NCBI RefSeq assembly: GCF_020037015.1
Contig: NZ_JAIQDE010000001.1
Location: forward strand, 62,001 to 126,000
Origin: Corallococcus sp. AS-1-6
Lineage (GTDB): Bacteria; Myxococcota; Myxococcia; Myxococcales; Myxococcaceae
Length of the DNA stretch: 64,000 bases
Direction of reading: 5' to 3'
The translations under genes were made by a program, and so were the position numbers. The notes beneath the pieces are model-generated. The model ran no database searches. It saw only the letters and a list, made by a program, of their open reading frames with translations, and was not told the origin of the DNA. Shown piece after piece: positions 7,270 to 16,142 of this stretch (its first letter is position 1; every line of letters starts with the position of its first letter).

Positions 7270-9150
7270 CTACCGCAACGGCTGTGTCGGCGTCGCCCCG
7301 TCACCGGAGGCGGGCGTCTCCACGCGGGTGCGGCGGCGCAGGGCCCGGTAGACGAGCGGCGCCACGGCCAGCAGCGCCTGCGGCACCAGCGACAGCGCAT
7401 CCGGGTACAGGCCCAGCATGTCCACGTAGATGAAGCGCACCGGCACCAGCGGCAGCGCGCCCACCTCCTGCAGCGAGTGGATGCCCTTGCCCAGCAGCAT
7501 CACCGCCGTCACCACCATCACCACCGTGGAGAGGCTGAAGAGCGTCTTCATGGGCAGCCGGTAGCCCAGGCGGTTGACGAAGAGCACCAGCACCGCCAGC
7601 GCGACGATGCCCCCCGCCACGCCCCAGGCCACGCCCGCCGCGGAGTCCACCGCCAGGCCCTGGAGGAAGATGGCCGTCTCGAAGCTCTCACGCAGCACGG
7701 ACGTGAACGCGATGACGAACAGGCCCACCGTGCTGCCCCGGCCCAGCGCGCCCTGCATCTTCTGGCGCAGCTCGCCCATGAAGTGGCTCACGTTGGCGCG
7801 CGCGTTGAGCCACAGCGCCGCGTACAGCAGCATGCCCACCGCCACCAGCGCGGTGATGCCCTCCATCCACTCGCGCTGCGCGCCCGCCAGCAGCTTGCGC
7901 CCCACGATGTACGCGAGGGCGCCCGCGATGAGCGCGGACACCCAGCCCGCGTGCACCACGCGGACCTGGTCCATGGCCTTCATCTTCTTCAGCGCGGCCA
8001 GCAGCGCCGTGACGATGATGGTCGCCTCGAAGCCCTCGCGCAGCAGGATGAGCAGCGTGAGCCACGCCACGGACAGCACGTCCGTGGTGCTCCCGGTGGA
8101 CTTGCGCGCCTGGTCCAGCAGCGACAGCAGCTCGCGCCCCTCGTCCTGCAGGTGCGGGCTCTTGCGCTCGGCGGCGAGCCGCGCCTGCATGAAGGCCTCC
8201 TCCAGCTTCTGGGTGAGCGCCGGGTCGCGCCCGCGCAGCTTGGGCTCCACCGGCTCCAGGCCGTTGAGGTACGCGTCCAGGAGCGCGTTCTTCGCGCCCA
8301 CGTAGTCACCCTCCGCGCCCATGCGCATCGCGTGGCCCACCGCCGCGCGCGCGTTGAGCAGCACCTTCTCCTCGTCCGCGTCCGGCATGTTCCGGCGCAG
8401 GCACGCCACCTTGTCCGCGCCGAACGCCTTCGCCAGCTCCGCGTCCGTGGACGTGGCCAGCCGCTCCAGCGACGCGTTGGGCGGCTCGCCCTGGCACGGC
8501 GGCTGGCGCAGGGTGAAGACGAAGAAGGCCAGCGACCAGCGGTCCTCCTCGGTGAGCGTGGGGTAGGCCGGCATCGCCGTGCCGGGCACGCCGAAGCTGG
8601 TGGTGTTGAACGCCTTGTAGGGCGTGAGGCCGTCCTCCATCAGCTCCGCGTCATGGAAGTTCGCAGGCCGCGGCTCCATGTTCGCCGCGATGGACACGTC
8701 CGCCTTGCCCTCCGCGCCGTGGCACGCCGTGCAGTTGGCCTGGAAGAGCTTCTTGCCGTGCTCCAGGTCCGGCGCCACGCGAGGGCTGCGCGCCAGGCCC
8801 CCCGCCAGCACCAGGCTCTCCACCAGCTCCCCGCAGTCGCGGCTCACGCCCTCGGGGTCCTTCGCTTCGTTGACGCGCGCCTGGATGGCCTCCACGCGGG
8901 GCACGAACGTGGCCGCCGCCGGGCCCAGGTCCTTCGCCGCCGCCAGCGCCTCCGCCGCGAAGCTCTTCTGCTCCGTCAGCTCGAACTCCGACTGGGACGA
9001 CACCGCCGCCGGGTAGTCCGCCTGGAGGTACTGGAGGATGCCCACCAGCCGGTGCCAGGTGCGCCCCTCGTCGGACGCCGGCGACTCGGCCCGGGCGGAA
9101 GAGGACAGCGCGAGCAGCAGGCACAACGTGAGGGCGGCGGCGTGTTTCAC
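7270..9150 (-). CDS. Cytochrome c/FTR1 family iron permease
   Basis: A 626-residue fusion. A signal peptide (1-21) leads to a periplasmic helical region, then a cytochrome c domain with the haem motif CTACH (140-144), and then an FTR1 permease with about seven membrane segments. The permease carries the iron-translocation motifs REGFE (in LLREGFEATII) and RESFE (in LRESFETAIFL), which follow the RExxE pattern of Ftr1/EfeU. Such fusions are thought to oxidise Fe(II) and import the resulting Fe(III). An AT-rich segment just upstream is the likely promoter and operator. The downstream exported protein is probably in the same transcript. Confidence 0.9.
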   Translation of the reverse strand: MKHAAALTLCLLLALSSSARAESPASDEGRTWHRLVGILQYLQADYPAAVSSQSEFELTEQKSFAAEALAAAKDLGPAAATFVPRVEAIQARVNEAKDPEGVSRDCGELVESLVLAGGLARSPRVAPDLEHGKKLFQANCTACHGAEGKADVSIAANMEPRPANFHDAELMEDGLTPYKAFNTTSFGVPGTAMPAYPTLTEEDRWSLAFFVFTLRQPPCQGEPPNASLERLATSTDAELAKAFGADKVACLRRNMPDADEEKVLLNARAAVGHAMRMGAEGDYVGAKNALLDAYLNGLEPVEPKLRGRDPALTQKLEEAFMQARLAAERKSPHLQDEGRELLSLLDQARKSTGSTTDVLSVAWLTLLILLREGFEATIIVTALLAALKKMKAMDQVRVVHAGWVSALIAGALAYIVGRKLLAGAQREWMEGITALVAVGMLLYAALWLNARANVSHFMGELRQKMQGALGRGSTVGLFVIAFTSVLRESFETAIFLQGLAVDSAAGVAWGVAGGIVALAVLVLFVNRLGYRLPMKTLFSLSTVVMVVTAVMLLGKGIHSLQEVGALPLVPVRFIYVDMLGLYPDALSLVPQALLAVAPLVYRALRRRTRVETPASGDGATPTQPLR

Positions 9151-9180
9151 GACCGCTTTCTACCAACCGCGCCACGCGTG

Positions 9181-9210
9181 TTCAATTCTGCGAATCAAAT
9201 TCAATTGATA
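9181..9210. promoter_or_regulatory. AT-rich operator-like repeats upstream of the FTR1 gene
   Basis: Within otherwise GC-rich DNA, 9181-9210 is strongly AT-rich. TTCAATT occurs at 9181-9187 and 9200-9206 (19-bp period), and an inverted repeat ATCAA (9194-9198)/TTGAT (9205-9209) overlaps the second copy. It lies 31-60 bp upstream of the FTR1 start. A Fur-like or other iron-responsive operator is plausible from the gene's function, but the match to a Fur box is loose. Confidence 0.4.
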
Positions 9211-9239
9211 AGCCCCCCTCGTGAGGCAAACCCCTGGAA

Positions 9240-9734
9240 TCAGGGCTGGCCCTGACGCTCGTAGGTGAAGAAACCGAAGGGCAGGTCGCCTTCCGGGTGC
9301 CGTTCCTCCTCCACCAGCGTCCATCCGCTGAGGTCCAGGGGCGGGAAGAAGGCGTCGCCCGGGACGTCCCGCTCGAGGCGGGTGAGGTAGAGCCGCTGCC
9401 ACAGCGCTTGCGTCTGCGCGTAGAGGTCCGCGCCGCCCGCGATGAAGACCTCGCTGTCGCCCCGCGCCTGCTCCAGGGCCTCGTCCACGGTGTGGGCCAC
9501 GTGGACGCCTTGGGGCGCGGGCCAGTCGCGCTGGCGGGTGAGCACCACGGTGGTTCGGCCGGGCAGGGGACGTCCGATGGAGTCGTACGTCTTGCGGCCC
9601 ATGACGAGGGTGTGGCCCAGCGTCAGCCGCTTGAAGCGCGCCAGGTCCGGCGGCAGGCGCCAGGGCAGGGTGTTGCCCTGACCGATGACGCGGTTCGCCG
9701 CCATGGCGACGATGGCGGACACGCGCGGACTCAT
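9240..9734 (-). CDS. folA: Dihydrofolate reductase
   Basis: Reduces dihydrofolate to tetrahydrofolate with NADPH. The 164-residue protein has the family signature from the N-terminus: [14 protein letters not shown], then [16 protein letters not shown] with the catalytic acid Asp in PPDL, and [18 protein letters not shown] with the NADPH-binding MGRKTYDS. The length is normal. Its start ATG overlaps the thyA stop (ATGA at 9731-9734), so translation is coupled. This pairing is functional because thymidylate synthase produces the dihydrofolate that this enzyme recycles. Confidence 0.97.
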   Translation of the reverse strand: MSPRVSAIVAMAANRVIGQGNTLPWRLPPDLARFKRLTLGHTLVMGRKTYDSIGRPLPGRTTVVLTRQRDWPAPQGVHVAHTVDEALEQARGDSEVFIAGGADLYAQTQALWQRLYLTRLERDVPGDAFFPPLDLSGWTLVEEERHPEGDLPFGFFTYERQGQP

Positions 9735-10525
9735 ACGGCCACGGGCGCCTTGATGGCGGGGTGCGGGTCGTAGCCCTCCAGCGTGAAGTCCTCGTAGCGG
9801 AAGGCGAACAGCTCCTTCACGTCCGGGTTCAGGCGCATGCGCGGCAGCGGGCGCGGCTCTCGCGTCAGTTGCTCCCGGGCCTGCTCCATGTGGTTGAGGT
9901 ACAGGTGCGCGTCACCGATGGTGTGGATGAACTCGTGCGCGGTGAGGCCCGTGGCCTGCGCCACCATCAGGGTCAGCAGCGAGTACGACGCGATGTTGAA
10001 GGGCAGCCCCAGGAAGATGTCCGCGCTGCGCTGGTAGAGCTGGCAGGAGAGCTTCCCGTCGGCCACGTAGAACTGGAACAGCACGTGGCAGGGCGGCAGC
10101 TTCATGGAGGGCACGTCCGCCACGTTCCACGCGCTCACCAGGTGCCGGCGCGAGTCCGGGTTCTTCTTGAGCCCGTCCACCAACTGCTTCATCTGGTCCA
10201 CGTGGCCGCCGTCCGGCGTGTTCCAGGAGCGCCACTGGTGGCCGTAGACGGGGCCCAGGCTGCCGTCCGCGTTGGCCCACTCGTCCCAGATGGTGACCCC
10301 CACCTCCTGGAGCGAGCGCACGTTCGAGTCCCCCCGGAGCATCCACAGCAGCTCGTGGATGATGGACTTCAGGTGGAGCTTCTTCGTCGTCACCAGGGGG
10401 AAGCCCTGGGTGAGGTCGAAGCGGAGCTGGTGGCCGAAGAGGCTCAGCGTCCCCGTGCCGGTCCGGTCGCCCTTCTTCGTCCCGTGATTCAGGACGTGCT
10501 CCATCAGACTCAGGTAAGGCTGCAT
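9731..10525 (-). CDS. thyA: Thymidylate synthase
   Basis: Methylates dUMP to dTMP using methylenetetrahydrofolate. The 264-residue ThyA-type protein has the dUMP and folate motifs: [11 protein letters not shown] near the N-terminus, the catalytic cysteine in [28 protein letters not shown] and the C-terminal PAIKAPVAV typical of the E. coli-like enzyme. It is first in a two-gene leftward operon with folA (4-nt overlap). The 103-bp divergent gap to the cobalamin adenosyltransferase gene must hold its promoter; an AT-rich patch (caaaatat, near 10563) is the only composition break there. Confidence 0.98.
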   Translation of the reverse strand: MQPYLSLMEHVLNHGTKKGDRTGTGTLSLFGHQLRFDLTQGFPLVTTKKLHLKSIIHELLWMLRGDSNVRSLQEVGVTIWDEWANADGSLGPVYGHQWRSWNTPDGGHVDQMKQLVDGLKKNPDSRRHLVSAWNVADVPSMKLPPCHVLFQFYVADGKLSCQLYQRSADIFLGLPFNIASYSLLTLMVAQATGLTAHEFIHTIGDAHLYLNHMEQAREQLTREPRPLPRMRLNPDVKELFAFRYEDFTLEGYDPHPAIKAPVAV

Positions 10526-10628
10526 GGGGCCCTTTTTCCCTAGGTGGGGTCGGGCAAGCGAGCAAAATATCGGCCGCTGTCCACCCGCGCACGGCGTCGC
10601 CGTGTCGCATCGTTAAACAAGGGCTGCC

Positions 10629-11189
10629 ATGAAGATCTACACGAAGACCGGCGACGCCGGCGAAACGGGCCTCTTCGGCGGCGGCCGGGTGTCGAAGGAC
10701 GACGCGCTGGTGGAGGCGTACGGCGAGGTGGACGAGCTCAACGCCACGCTGGGCCTCGCGCGCACGTTCTCGCTGCCGGCGGACCTGGACCACCTGCTCC
10801 AGCGCCTCCAGGACCAGCTCTTCACGGTGGGGGCGGTGCTGGCCACGCCGCCGCACACCAAGGCGGCGGCCCACATCCCGGAGCTGCGCCCGGAGTGGGT
10901 GGAGGAGATGGAGCGCCACATCGACCGCTACGAGGAGGAGCTGCCGAAGATGACGCACTTCATCCTCCCGGGAGGCGCGCCCGCGGCCGCTGCGCTGCAC
11001 CTGTCGCGCACGGTGTGCCGCCGCACCGAGCGCCGGGTCGTGACGCTGCTGCGTGAGGACAAGGCCCCGCCCGCGGTGGCCATGTACTTGAACCGCCTGT
11101 CGGACCTGCTCTTCGTGGTGGCCCGGCTGGTGAACTTCCGCGCCGGCCTGCCGGACGTGAAGTGGATCCCCGAGAAGCCGACGAAGTAG
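10629..11189 (+). CDS. ATP:cob(I)alamin adenosyltransferase, PduO type
   Basis: Transfers the adenosyl group of ATP to cob(I)alamin to make coenzyme B12. The 186-residue protein begins with the ATP-binding MKIYTKTGDAGETGLFGGGR, which is diagnostic of the PduO/MMAB family. It continues with VDELNATLGLAR and ends with the C-terminal RLSDLLFVVARLVN helix that carries the conserved Arg and Asn residues. AAGGG lies 5 nt before the ATG. It precedes queG by 4 nt. I see no cobalamin riboswitch in the leader. Confidence 0.94.
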   Translation: MKIYTKTGDAGETGLFGGGRVSKDDALVEAYGEVDELNATLGLARTFSLPADLDHLLQRLQDQLFTVGAVLATPPHTKAAAHIPELRPEWVEEMERHIDRYEEELPKMTHFILPGGAPAAAALHLSRTVCRRTERRVVTLLREDKAPPAVAMYLNRLSDLLFVVARLVNFRAGLPDVKWIPEKPTK

Positions 11190-11193
11190 CCCC

Positions 11194-12219
11194 GTGTACG
11201 CGACGCAACTGCCCACTGCCCGGCTGCGGCAGCTCGCCCAGGACGTGGGCTTCGACCTCATCGGCTTCGCGCGCGCGGAGCCCATCCCGCCGTCGTCGCT
11301 GATGTCGTGGCTGGAGGCCGGCTACGACGCGGACATGGACTGGATGGGGTCGCGCGCGGAGGAGCGGCTCGACGTGTCGGTGCTCCTCCCGGGGGCGCGC
11401 ACGGTGCTGTCGCTCGCGAACAACTACTGGCGGGACGACGCGCCGTCGCAGGGCTCGCCCATCGCGCGGTACGCGAGGGGCCGCGACTACCACTCCACGC
11501 TGCGCGACCGGATGAAGGCGTTCCGCAAGACCCTCAACGCCTGGTACCCGGGGCTGGGCACCTACGGCGGCGTGGACAGCGGCCCCATGATGGAGAAGGT
11601 CTGGGCCGCGCGCGGGGGCCTGGGCTACGTGGGCAAGAACGGCTGCCTCATCACGGAGTCGCACGGCTCGTGGGTGCTGCTGGCCACGCTCATCCTGGAC
11701 GCGGAGGTGGACGCGTATCCGGAGGGGCCGGTGGCGGACCGGTGCGGCTCCTGCCGGCGGTGTCTCATGGCGTGTCCCACGGGCGCGCTGGTGGGCAACC
11801 GGCAGGTGGATGCGCGGGCGTGCCTGTCGTACCAGACCATCGAGAACCGCGACCGCGATGTGCCGGAGGCGTTCCGGCTCAAGTTCGACAACCTCATCTT
11901 CGGCTGCGACATCTGCCAGCAGGTGTGCCCGCTGAACCGCAAGCCGGTGTTCGCGGACGACGAGCGCTTCATGCCCCGCGCGGTGGCGTCGCTGGGCACG
12001 CTGGAGCTGGCGGCGCTGACCCCCGAGCAATACAAGGAGCTCATCCCGGGCACGGCGCTGGCGCGCGCGCGGTACGACGGTTTGAGGCGCAACGCTGTCT
12101 ACGCACTGGGCGTCGCACGGCAGGCACACGCCCGGCCGCTGCTCGAAAAACTCAGCGGCGACGACAGCGAGCTGGTACGCAGCGCCGCACGATGGGCGCT
12201 TCTGCAACTGGAGCCGTGA
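11194..12219 (+). CDS. queG: Epoxyqueuosine reductase
   Basis: Catalyses the last step of queuosine biosynthesis in tRNA, reducing epoxyqueuosine with a cobalamin cofactor and two [4Fe-4S] clusters. The 341-residue protein starts at a GTG and has the N-terminal cobalamin-binding domain (LAQDVGFDLIGFARAEP; later YVGKNGCLI). The two ferredoxin-type cluster motifs are CGSCRRCLMACPTGAL and CDICQQVCPLNRKP. A C-terminal HEAT-like segment follows. It sits directly after a B12 adenosyltransferase gene, both cobalamin-linked, though QueG does not obviously need the adenosyl form. Confidence 0.96.
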   Translation: MYATQLPTARLRQLAQDVGFDLIGFARAEPIPPSSLMSWLEAGYDADMDWMGSRAEERLDVSVLLPGARTVLSLANNYWRDDAPSQGSPIARYARGRDYHSTLRDRMKAFRKTLNAWYPGLGTYGGVDSGPMMEKVWAARGGLGYVGKNGCLITESHGSWVLLATLILDAEVDAYPEGPVADRCGSCRRCLMACPTGALVGNRQVDARACLSYQTIENRDRDVPEAFRLKFDNLIFGCDICQQVCPLNRKPVFADDERFMPRAVASLGTLELAALTPEQYKELIPGTALARARYDGLRRNAVYALGVARQAHARPLLEKLSGDDSELVRSAARWALLQLEP

Positions 12220-13142
12220 CGCCGTCCGCCGCGCCGCCGCCGCTCGGGCGGGTGTACGCGGCGCTGACGGTGCAGGTGCTGATCAGCGCGGGCACGTACC
12301 TGGCCGCCAAGCGGGCGATGACGGAGCTGTCGCCGTTCACGGTGGTGCTGTGGCGCTTCCTCGTCTGCGGCGTCGCGTTCGTGGCGTTGCTGGCGCTGAC
12401 GCCGGGGCGGAAGCTGCCGCCGCGCCACGCGTGGCCGCGCATCGCGCTCCTGGGGCTGATGGGCGGGCCGGTGAACCAGACGCTGTTCTTCTCCGGCCTG
12501 TCGCGCTCCACGGCGGCGCACGCGGCGCTGTTCTACGCGCTCACGCCGCTGGGCGTGTACGTGGCCAGCCTGGTGCTGGGCCGGGAGCGGGCGTCCGCGC
12601 GGACGACGGCGGGCATCCTCACGGCGCTGGTGGGCGTGGTGGTGCTGCTGTTGGGCCGGGGGCTCGCGAGCGCGCGGGGCACGCTGGAGGGGGACCTGCT
12701 CATCCTCGCGGCGGTGGTGGCGTGGGTGGTCTACACGACGGAGGGCAAGTCCCTGGCCACGGAGCATGGACCGCTGCGCGCGACGGCCTGGACGATGACG
12801 GTCGCCACGGTGTTGCAGTTGCCGCTCGCCCCGTTCGTGCTGGAGCCCGCGGCGGTGTGGGCCTCCAGCGCCGCGGCGAAGGCCTCCATCGTGTACGTGG
12901 GGCTGATGACGTCGGTGGTGGCGTACCTGCTCTGGTCCTACGCGCTGTCGAAGGTGCCCGCGTCGCGCGTGGCCATCTTCTCCAACCTGCAGCCGGCGGT
13001 GACGGCGCTGGTGGCGTGGCTCTTCCTGGATGAAGCGCTGCACTGGGAGCTGGCGCTGGGCGGCGCGCTGGTGCTCGTGGGCGTGCGGCTGACGCAGGGC
13101 GCGCCGGTGAAGGCCGCGCCGGTGGTGGTGCGCGCGGGCTGA
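12192..13142 (+). CDS. EamA/DMT-family transporter
   Basis: A 10-TM drug/metabolite-type exporter of about 316 residues made of two EamA repeats (roughly 20-145 and 165-305). Typical features are the conserved WRFL segment, the Pro- and Gly-rich membrane helices and the C-terminal LQPAVTALVAWLFLDEAL, which is the EamA signature. The ATG at 12192 overlaps queG by 28 nt; a GTG at 12216 overlaps the queG stop as GTGA with GGAG just upstream and is a good alternative. The substrate cannot be told from sequence. Confidence 0.88.
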   Translation: MGASATGAVTPSAAPPPLGRVYAALTVQVLISAGTYLAAKRAMTELSPFTVVLWRFLVCGVAFVALLALTPGRKLPPRHAWPRIALLGLMGGPVNQTLFFSGLSRSTAAHAALFYALTPLGVYVASLVLGRERASARTTAGILTALVGVVVLLLGRGLASARGTLEGDLLILAAVVAWVVYTTEGKSLATEHGPLRATAWTMTVATVLQLPLAPFVLEPAAVWASSAAAKASIVYVGLMTSVVAYLLWSYALSKVPASRVAIFSNLQPAVTALVAWLFLDEALHWELALGGALVLVGVRLTQGAPVKAAPVVVRAG

Positions 13143-13152
13143 CGGACCGGCG

Positions 13153-13965
13153 TCAGTCGCCGTTGGGGTCCCACTCGGAGATGTCCTTCTTCGCGGGCTC
13201 CGGCGGAATCACGGGGCGCGGCGGCTCCTGGATGCGCGGCGGCGGCTCCTTCTTCGCCACGGGCGGCGGCGGGGGCGGCAGGTCCTCGTCGTCCGAGCGG
13301 CTCGGCGGCGCGGGCTCGGCCACCGCCGGCCTCGGCTCGGGCTTGCGCGCGGGCGGCTCCGCGCGGGGCGGCGGCTCCGCGAAGGCCTCGATGTCCGGGG
13401 TCTCCGTGCGCCGGGGCTCCGGCTCGGGCGCCACGGCGGGGGAGGGCGGAGGCGGCGTGCGCTCCGGCTCCTGGGCCTTCGCCGGGACGGCCGCCTGCTT
13501 CCGTCCGTTGTTCCTCGCCGGCTTCTCGTCCGACGCGCGGTAGCCCGTGCGCTCTGGGGGCGGCTCCGGCGGATCATCATAGGAGTCGCGCACCGGCCTC
13601 GCGCGCGGCTCCTTGTTCTCGTCGTCGCCGAAGGGGTCCTCCTCGCGGCGGCGGTCCTTCTCCTTGATTTCGCGCAGCTTGGCCGCCTCCGTCTTGCCCA
13701 TCCGGCGCTCGGGTGGCGCCTCCGGTGCGTCCGGCGCCCGGTTGTTCACCGCGTTGAACCGGCGGGTACACTGCGTGCGCGTCTCCAGGCAGCCCTCGAA
13801 ACAGCGCGTCAGCTTCTTGAGGGCGGCGCCGTTGCCGCCGTACTCGATGGTGCAGTCCTCCTTGCACGTGGTGGCGTCCTCCTCGCAGCCGGGCGGGACG
13901 GGACCGGCCAGGGCGGGGGTTGCGAACAGGACGCTGAGGACGACGAGGCGCGGAAGAAGACGCAT
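13153..13965 (-). CDS. Exported Cys/Pro-rich hypothetical protein
   Basis: A 270-residue protein. A signal peptide (about 1-20) is followed by a compact domain of six cysteines (CEEDATTCKEDC, then CFEGCLETRTQC), suggesting disulfides or metal binding. Residues 75-260 are low-complexity Pro/Glu/Arg-rich and likely disordered, which would suit a periplasm- or wall-spanning linker. I recognise no family. It is convergent with the EamA transporter and divergent from the phosphorylase gene; the 95-bp divergent gap holds the promoters. Confidence 0.7.
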   Translation of the reverse strand: MRLLPRLVVLSVLFATPALAGPVPPGCEEDATTCKEDCTIEYGGNGAALKKLTRCFEGCLETRTQCTRRFNAVNNRAPDAPEAPPERRMGKTEAAKLREIKEKDRRREEDPFGDDENKEPRARPVRDSYDDPPEPPPERTGYRASDEKPARNNGRKQAAVPAKAQEPERTPPPPSPAVAPEPEPRRTETPDIEAFAEPPPRAEPPARKPEPRPAVAEPAPPSRSDDEDLPPPPPPVAKKEPPPRIQEPPRPVIPPEPAKKDISEWDPNGD

Positions 13966-14060
13966 GGCAAATGTGAAAGCTACCAGTCTTCCGCGCTTCC
14001 TGGGCGAGCCCCCCGCGATATCGTCAGGCCCACGCCCGGCGACCGGGCGAGAGGAGACGC

Positions 14061-14951
14061 ATGGCGGCGGTCAAGGTGGGCATCATCGGGGGCCAGGCCC
14101 TCTACCAGGCCCTGGGACTCCAGGGACGCGGCGAGCACCTCTCCGTGGAGACGCCCTTCGGGCCCCACAGCACCCCGCTCATCGCCACGGAGCTGGACGG
14201 CGTCCCCATCCTCTTCGTCTTCCGCCACGGCCAGGGCCACGTCCACAACGCCACCCGCGCCCCCTACCGCGCCAACCTCTTCGCCCTGAAGTCGCTCGGC
14301 GTCACCCACGTCCTGGCCACCGGCACCGTGGGCAGCCTGCGTGACTCCATCCAGCCGCTGCACCTGGCCCTGCCGGATCAGGTCATCGACCGGACCTACC
14401 GCCGCCCCTGCACCTTCTACGACGACGTCGCCGTGCACGTGGAGCTGGCCCAGCCCTTCTGCGCCACCCTGCGCCAGACGCTCACCGACGCGGCCCTCCA
14501 GAGCGACACGGAGGTGCACGCCTCCGCCACCTACGTCTGCATCGAGGGCCCCTCCCTGAGCACCCAGGCGGAGAGCCAGCTCTACCGCACGTGGGGCGGG
14601 GACCTGGTGGGGCTCACCGCCATGCCGGAGGCGCGGCTCGCCCGCGAGGCGGAGCTGCACTACGCCCTCGTCGCGCTGCCCACCGACCACGACTCCTGGC
14701 GCTCCCCGCCCGTGGGCCAGGAACCCGAGGCGCTCCTGCCGCGCTTCGCCCAGCGGCTGGACGCCGTCACCGCCCACGGCGCCGCGCTCCTGCGCCGCGC
14801 GCTGCCCCGCATCGCGGGCACGCCCACCACCTGCCGCTGCGACAGCGCGCTCGCGCTGGCCATCTTCACCGACCGCACCCGCATCCCCGCCGACGTGAAG
14901 AGCCGCCTGCGCCCGCTGCTGGGCCGCTACCTGCCCTCCGGGCTCGTCTAG
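14061..14951 (+). CDS. S-methyl-5'-thioadenosine phosphorylase-family protein
   Basis: A 296-residue nucleoside phosphorylase of the MTAP/PNP class, which releases adenine from methylthioadenosine or bases from purine nucleosides. Motifs in order: GIIGGQALYQAL; RHGQGHVHN with APYRANL for phosphate and ribose binding; ATGTVGSLRD; IEGPSLSTQAES; LTAMPEARLAREAEL; and TDHDSW, whose Asp matches the adenine-recognising residue of MTAP. The usual MT of the MTxxPE box reads LT here, so substrate preference is uncertain. GGAGACGC lies before the ATG. Confidence 0.85.
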   Translation: MAAVKVGIIGGQALYQALGLQGRGEHLSVETPFGPHSTPLIATELDGVPILFVFRHGQGHVHNATRAPYRANLFALKSLGVTHVLATGTVGSLRDSIQPLHLALPDQVIDRTYRRPCTFYDDVAVHVELAQPFCATLRQTLTDAALQSDTEVHASATYVCIEGPSLSTQAESQLYRTWGGDLVGLTAMPEARLAREAELHYALVALPTDHDSWRSPPVGQEPEALLPRFAQRLDAVTAHGAALLRRALPRIAGTPTTCRCDSALALAIFTDRTRIPADVKSRLRPLLGRYLPSGLV

Positions 14952-15068
14952 CGTTCAACACCCGGCACGCCGCCAGCGCCTCCGGCCGCGAGCGCTCGGC
15001 CGGCCGCCTGCTGCCGAAGGGCCGGGCCGTTCACACATTGGCTCCCCACGGACCCGAGGGGGAACCAC

Positions 15069-16118
15069 ATGGGGCTGCCACGGCTCAAGTACCTGACGTG
15101 GAGGGAGTTCGCGCGGCGCTTCTGGAAGGAGATTGAGGAGGACACCGTCACCGACGTGGCGGCGCAGTTGTCCTACTACTTCATCTTCTCCCTGTTCCCC
15201 TTCCTGTTCTTCCTCGTCACGCTGGTGGCGTACATGCCGTTCGCGCCCGGCGCCGTGGACGCGATGATGGACCGCATCCGCCCGCTGGTCCCCGGCGACG
15301 CGCTGGGCGTGGTGAGCCAGCACCTCACCTCCCTCGTCGGGGAGACGCGCCCCAAGCTGCTCACCGTGGGTCTCATCGTGGCGCTGTGGACCGCGTCGCG
15401 CGGCGTGGACGCCCTGCGCAAGGCGCTCAACCTGGCCTACGACGTGTCGGAGTCCCGGCCCTACTGGAAGACGCAGGGCCTGGCGCTGCTGGTGACGCTG
15501 ATGGGCGGCCTGCTGATTCCCCTGTCCTTCGCCATCCTGCTGCTGGGCGGTCGCGTGGGGGCGTGGGTGGCGGACAAGCTGGCGCTCATCGACGAGTTCC
15601 ACCTCGTCTGGTCCTGGCTGCGCTGGCCCTTCACCGCGGCGCTGGTGATGCTGATGCTGTCGATCTGCTACTACCTGCTGCCGGACGTGAAGCAGCGCTT
15701 CAAGTACATCACCCCGGGCTCCGTCATTGGCACCCTGGCGTGGCTGGGCAGCACCTGGGGCTTCACCCAGTACGTGGAGCACTTCGGCAAGTACGACGTC
15801 ACCTACGGCTCCATCGGTGGCGTGGTGGTGCTGCTCCTGTGGCTCTACATCTCCGGGCTCATCTTCATCCTCGGAGGGGAGCTCAACGCCATCCTGGAGC
15901 ACGCCTCCGCGCAGGGGAAGGCCAAGGGCGCGCGCGACTTCGGCCAGCCCGCGCCCCTGGAGCCGCCCCTCAAGACGCCCGGCGCGGCCAAGAGCGCCGC
16001 CAGCGCCCGGAAGACGCGGCTGGCGCTGTTCCGGCGCAAGCGCCGCGTGGCGGAGGGCAAGGACCCGGAGCCCCCGGGCCTGATGCCGGACGGGAGTGAC
16101 ACCCCGTCCGTGCACTGA
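15069..16118 (+). CDS. YihY/BrkB-family inner membrane protein
   Basis: A 349-residue polytopic protein of the YihY/virulence factor BrkB family with about six membrane helices. Family features visible include DVAAQLSYYFIFSLFPFLFF, a helix ending at TASRGVDALRKALNLAY, and the C-terminal YGSIGGVVVLLLWLYISGLIFILGGELNA. The last 70 residues are a basic, Ala/Pro-rich cytoplasmic tail. The family's transport role is unsettled. GAGGGGGAA precedes the ATG. It is convergent with the M48 protease. Confidence 0.9.
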   Translation: MGLPRLKYLTWREFARRFWKEIEEDTVTDVAAQLSYYFIFSLFPFLFFLVTLVAYMPFAPGAVDAMMDRIRPLVPGDALGVVSQHLTSLVGETRPKLLTVGLIVALWTASRGVDALRKALNLAYDVSESRPYWKTQGLALLVTLMGGLLIPLSFAILLLGGRVGAWVADKLALIDEFHLVWSWLRWPFTAALVMLMLSICYYLLPDVKQRFKYITPGSVIGTLAWLGSTWGFTQYVEHFGKYDVTYGSIGGVVVLLLWLYISGLIFILGGELNAILEHASAQGKAKGARDFGQPAPLEPPLKTPGAAKSAASARKTRLALFRRKRRVAEGKDPEPPGLMPDGSDTPSVH

Positions 16119-16142
16119 AGCGCCGGGGACTGGCCGTCACGG

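Noticed and set aside
6292-9255. 987-residue rightward frame antisense to the FTR1 and neighbouring genes
   Set aside because: Composition is Arg/Gln/His/Ala-rich nonsense without motifs; it is the GC-bias shadow of genes with clear domains on the other strand.
10526-10628. Cobalamin riboswitch upstream of the adenosyltransferase gene
   Set aside because: The 103-bp leader is too short and shows no B12-box-like element.
13153-13965. Tandem DNA repeat or CRISPR-like array in the GC-rich repeats
   Set aside because: The repetition comes from Pro/Glu/Arg codons in a coding frame with signal peptide; unit lengths are irregular.
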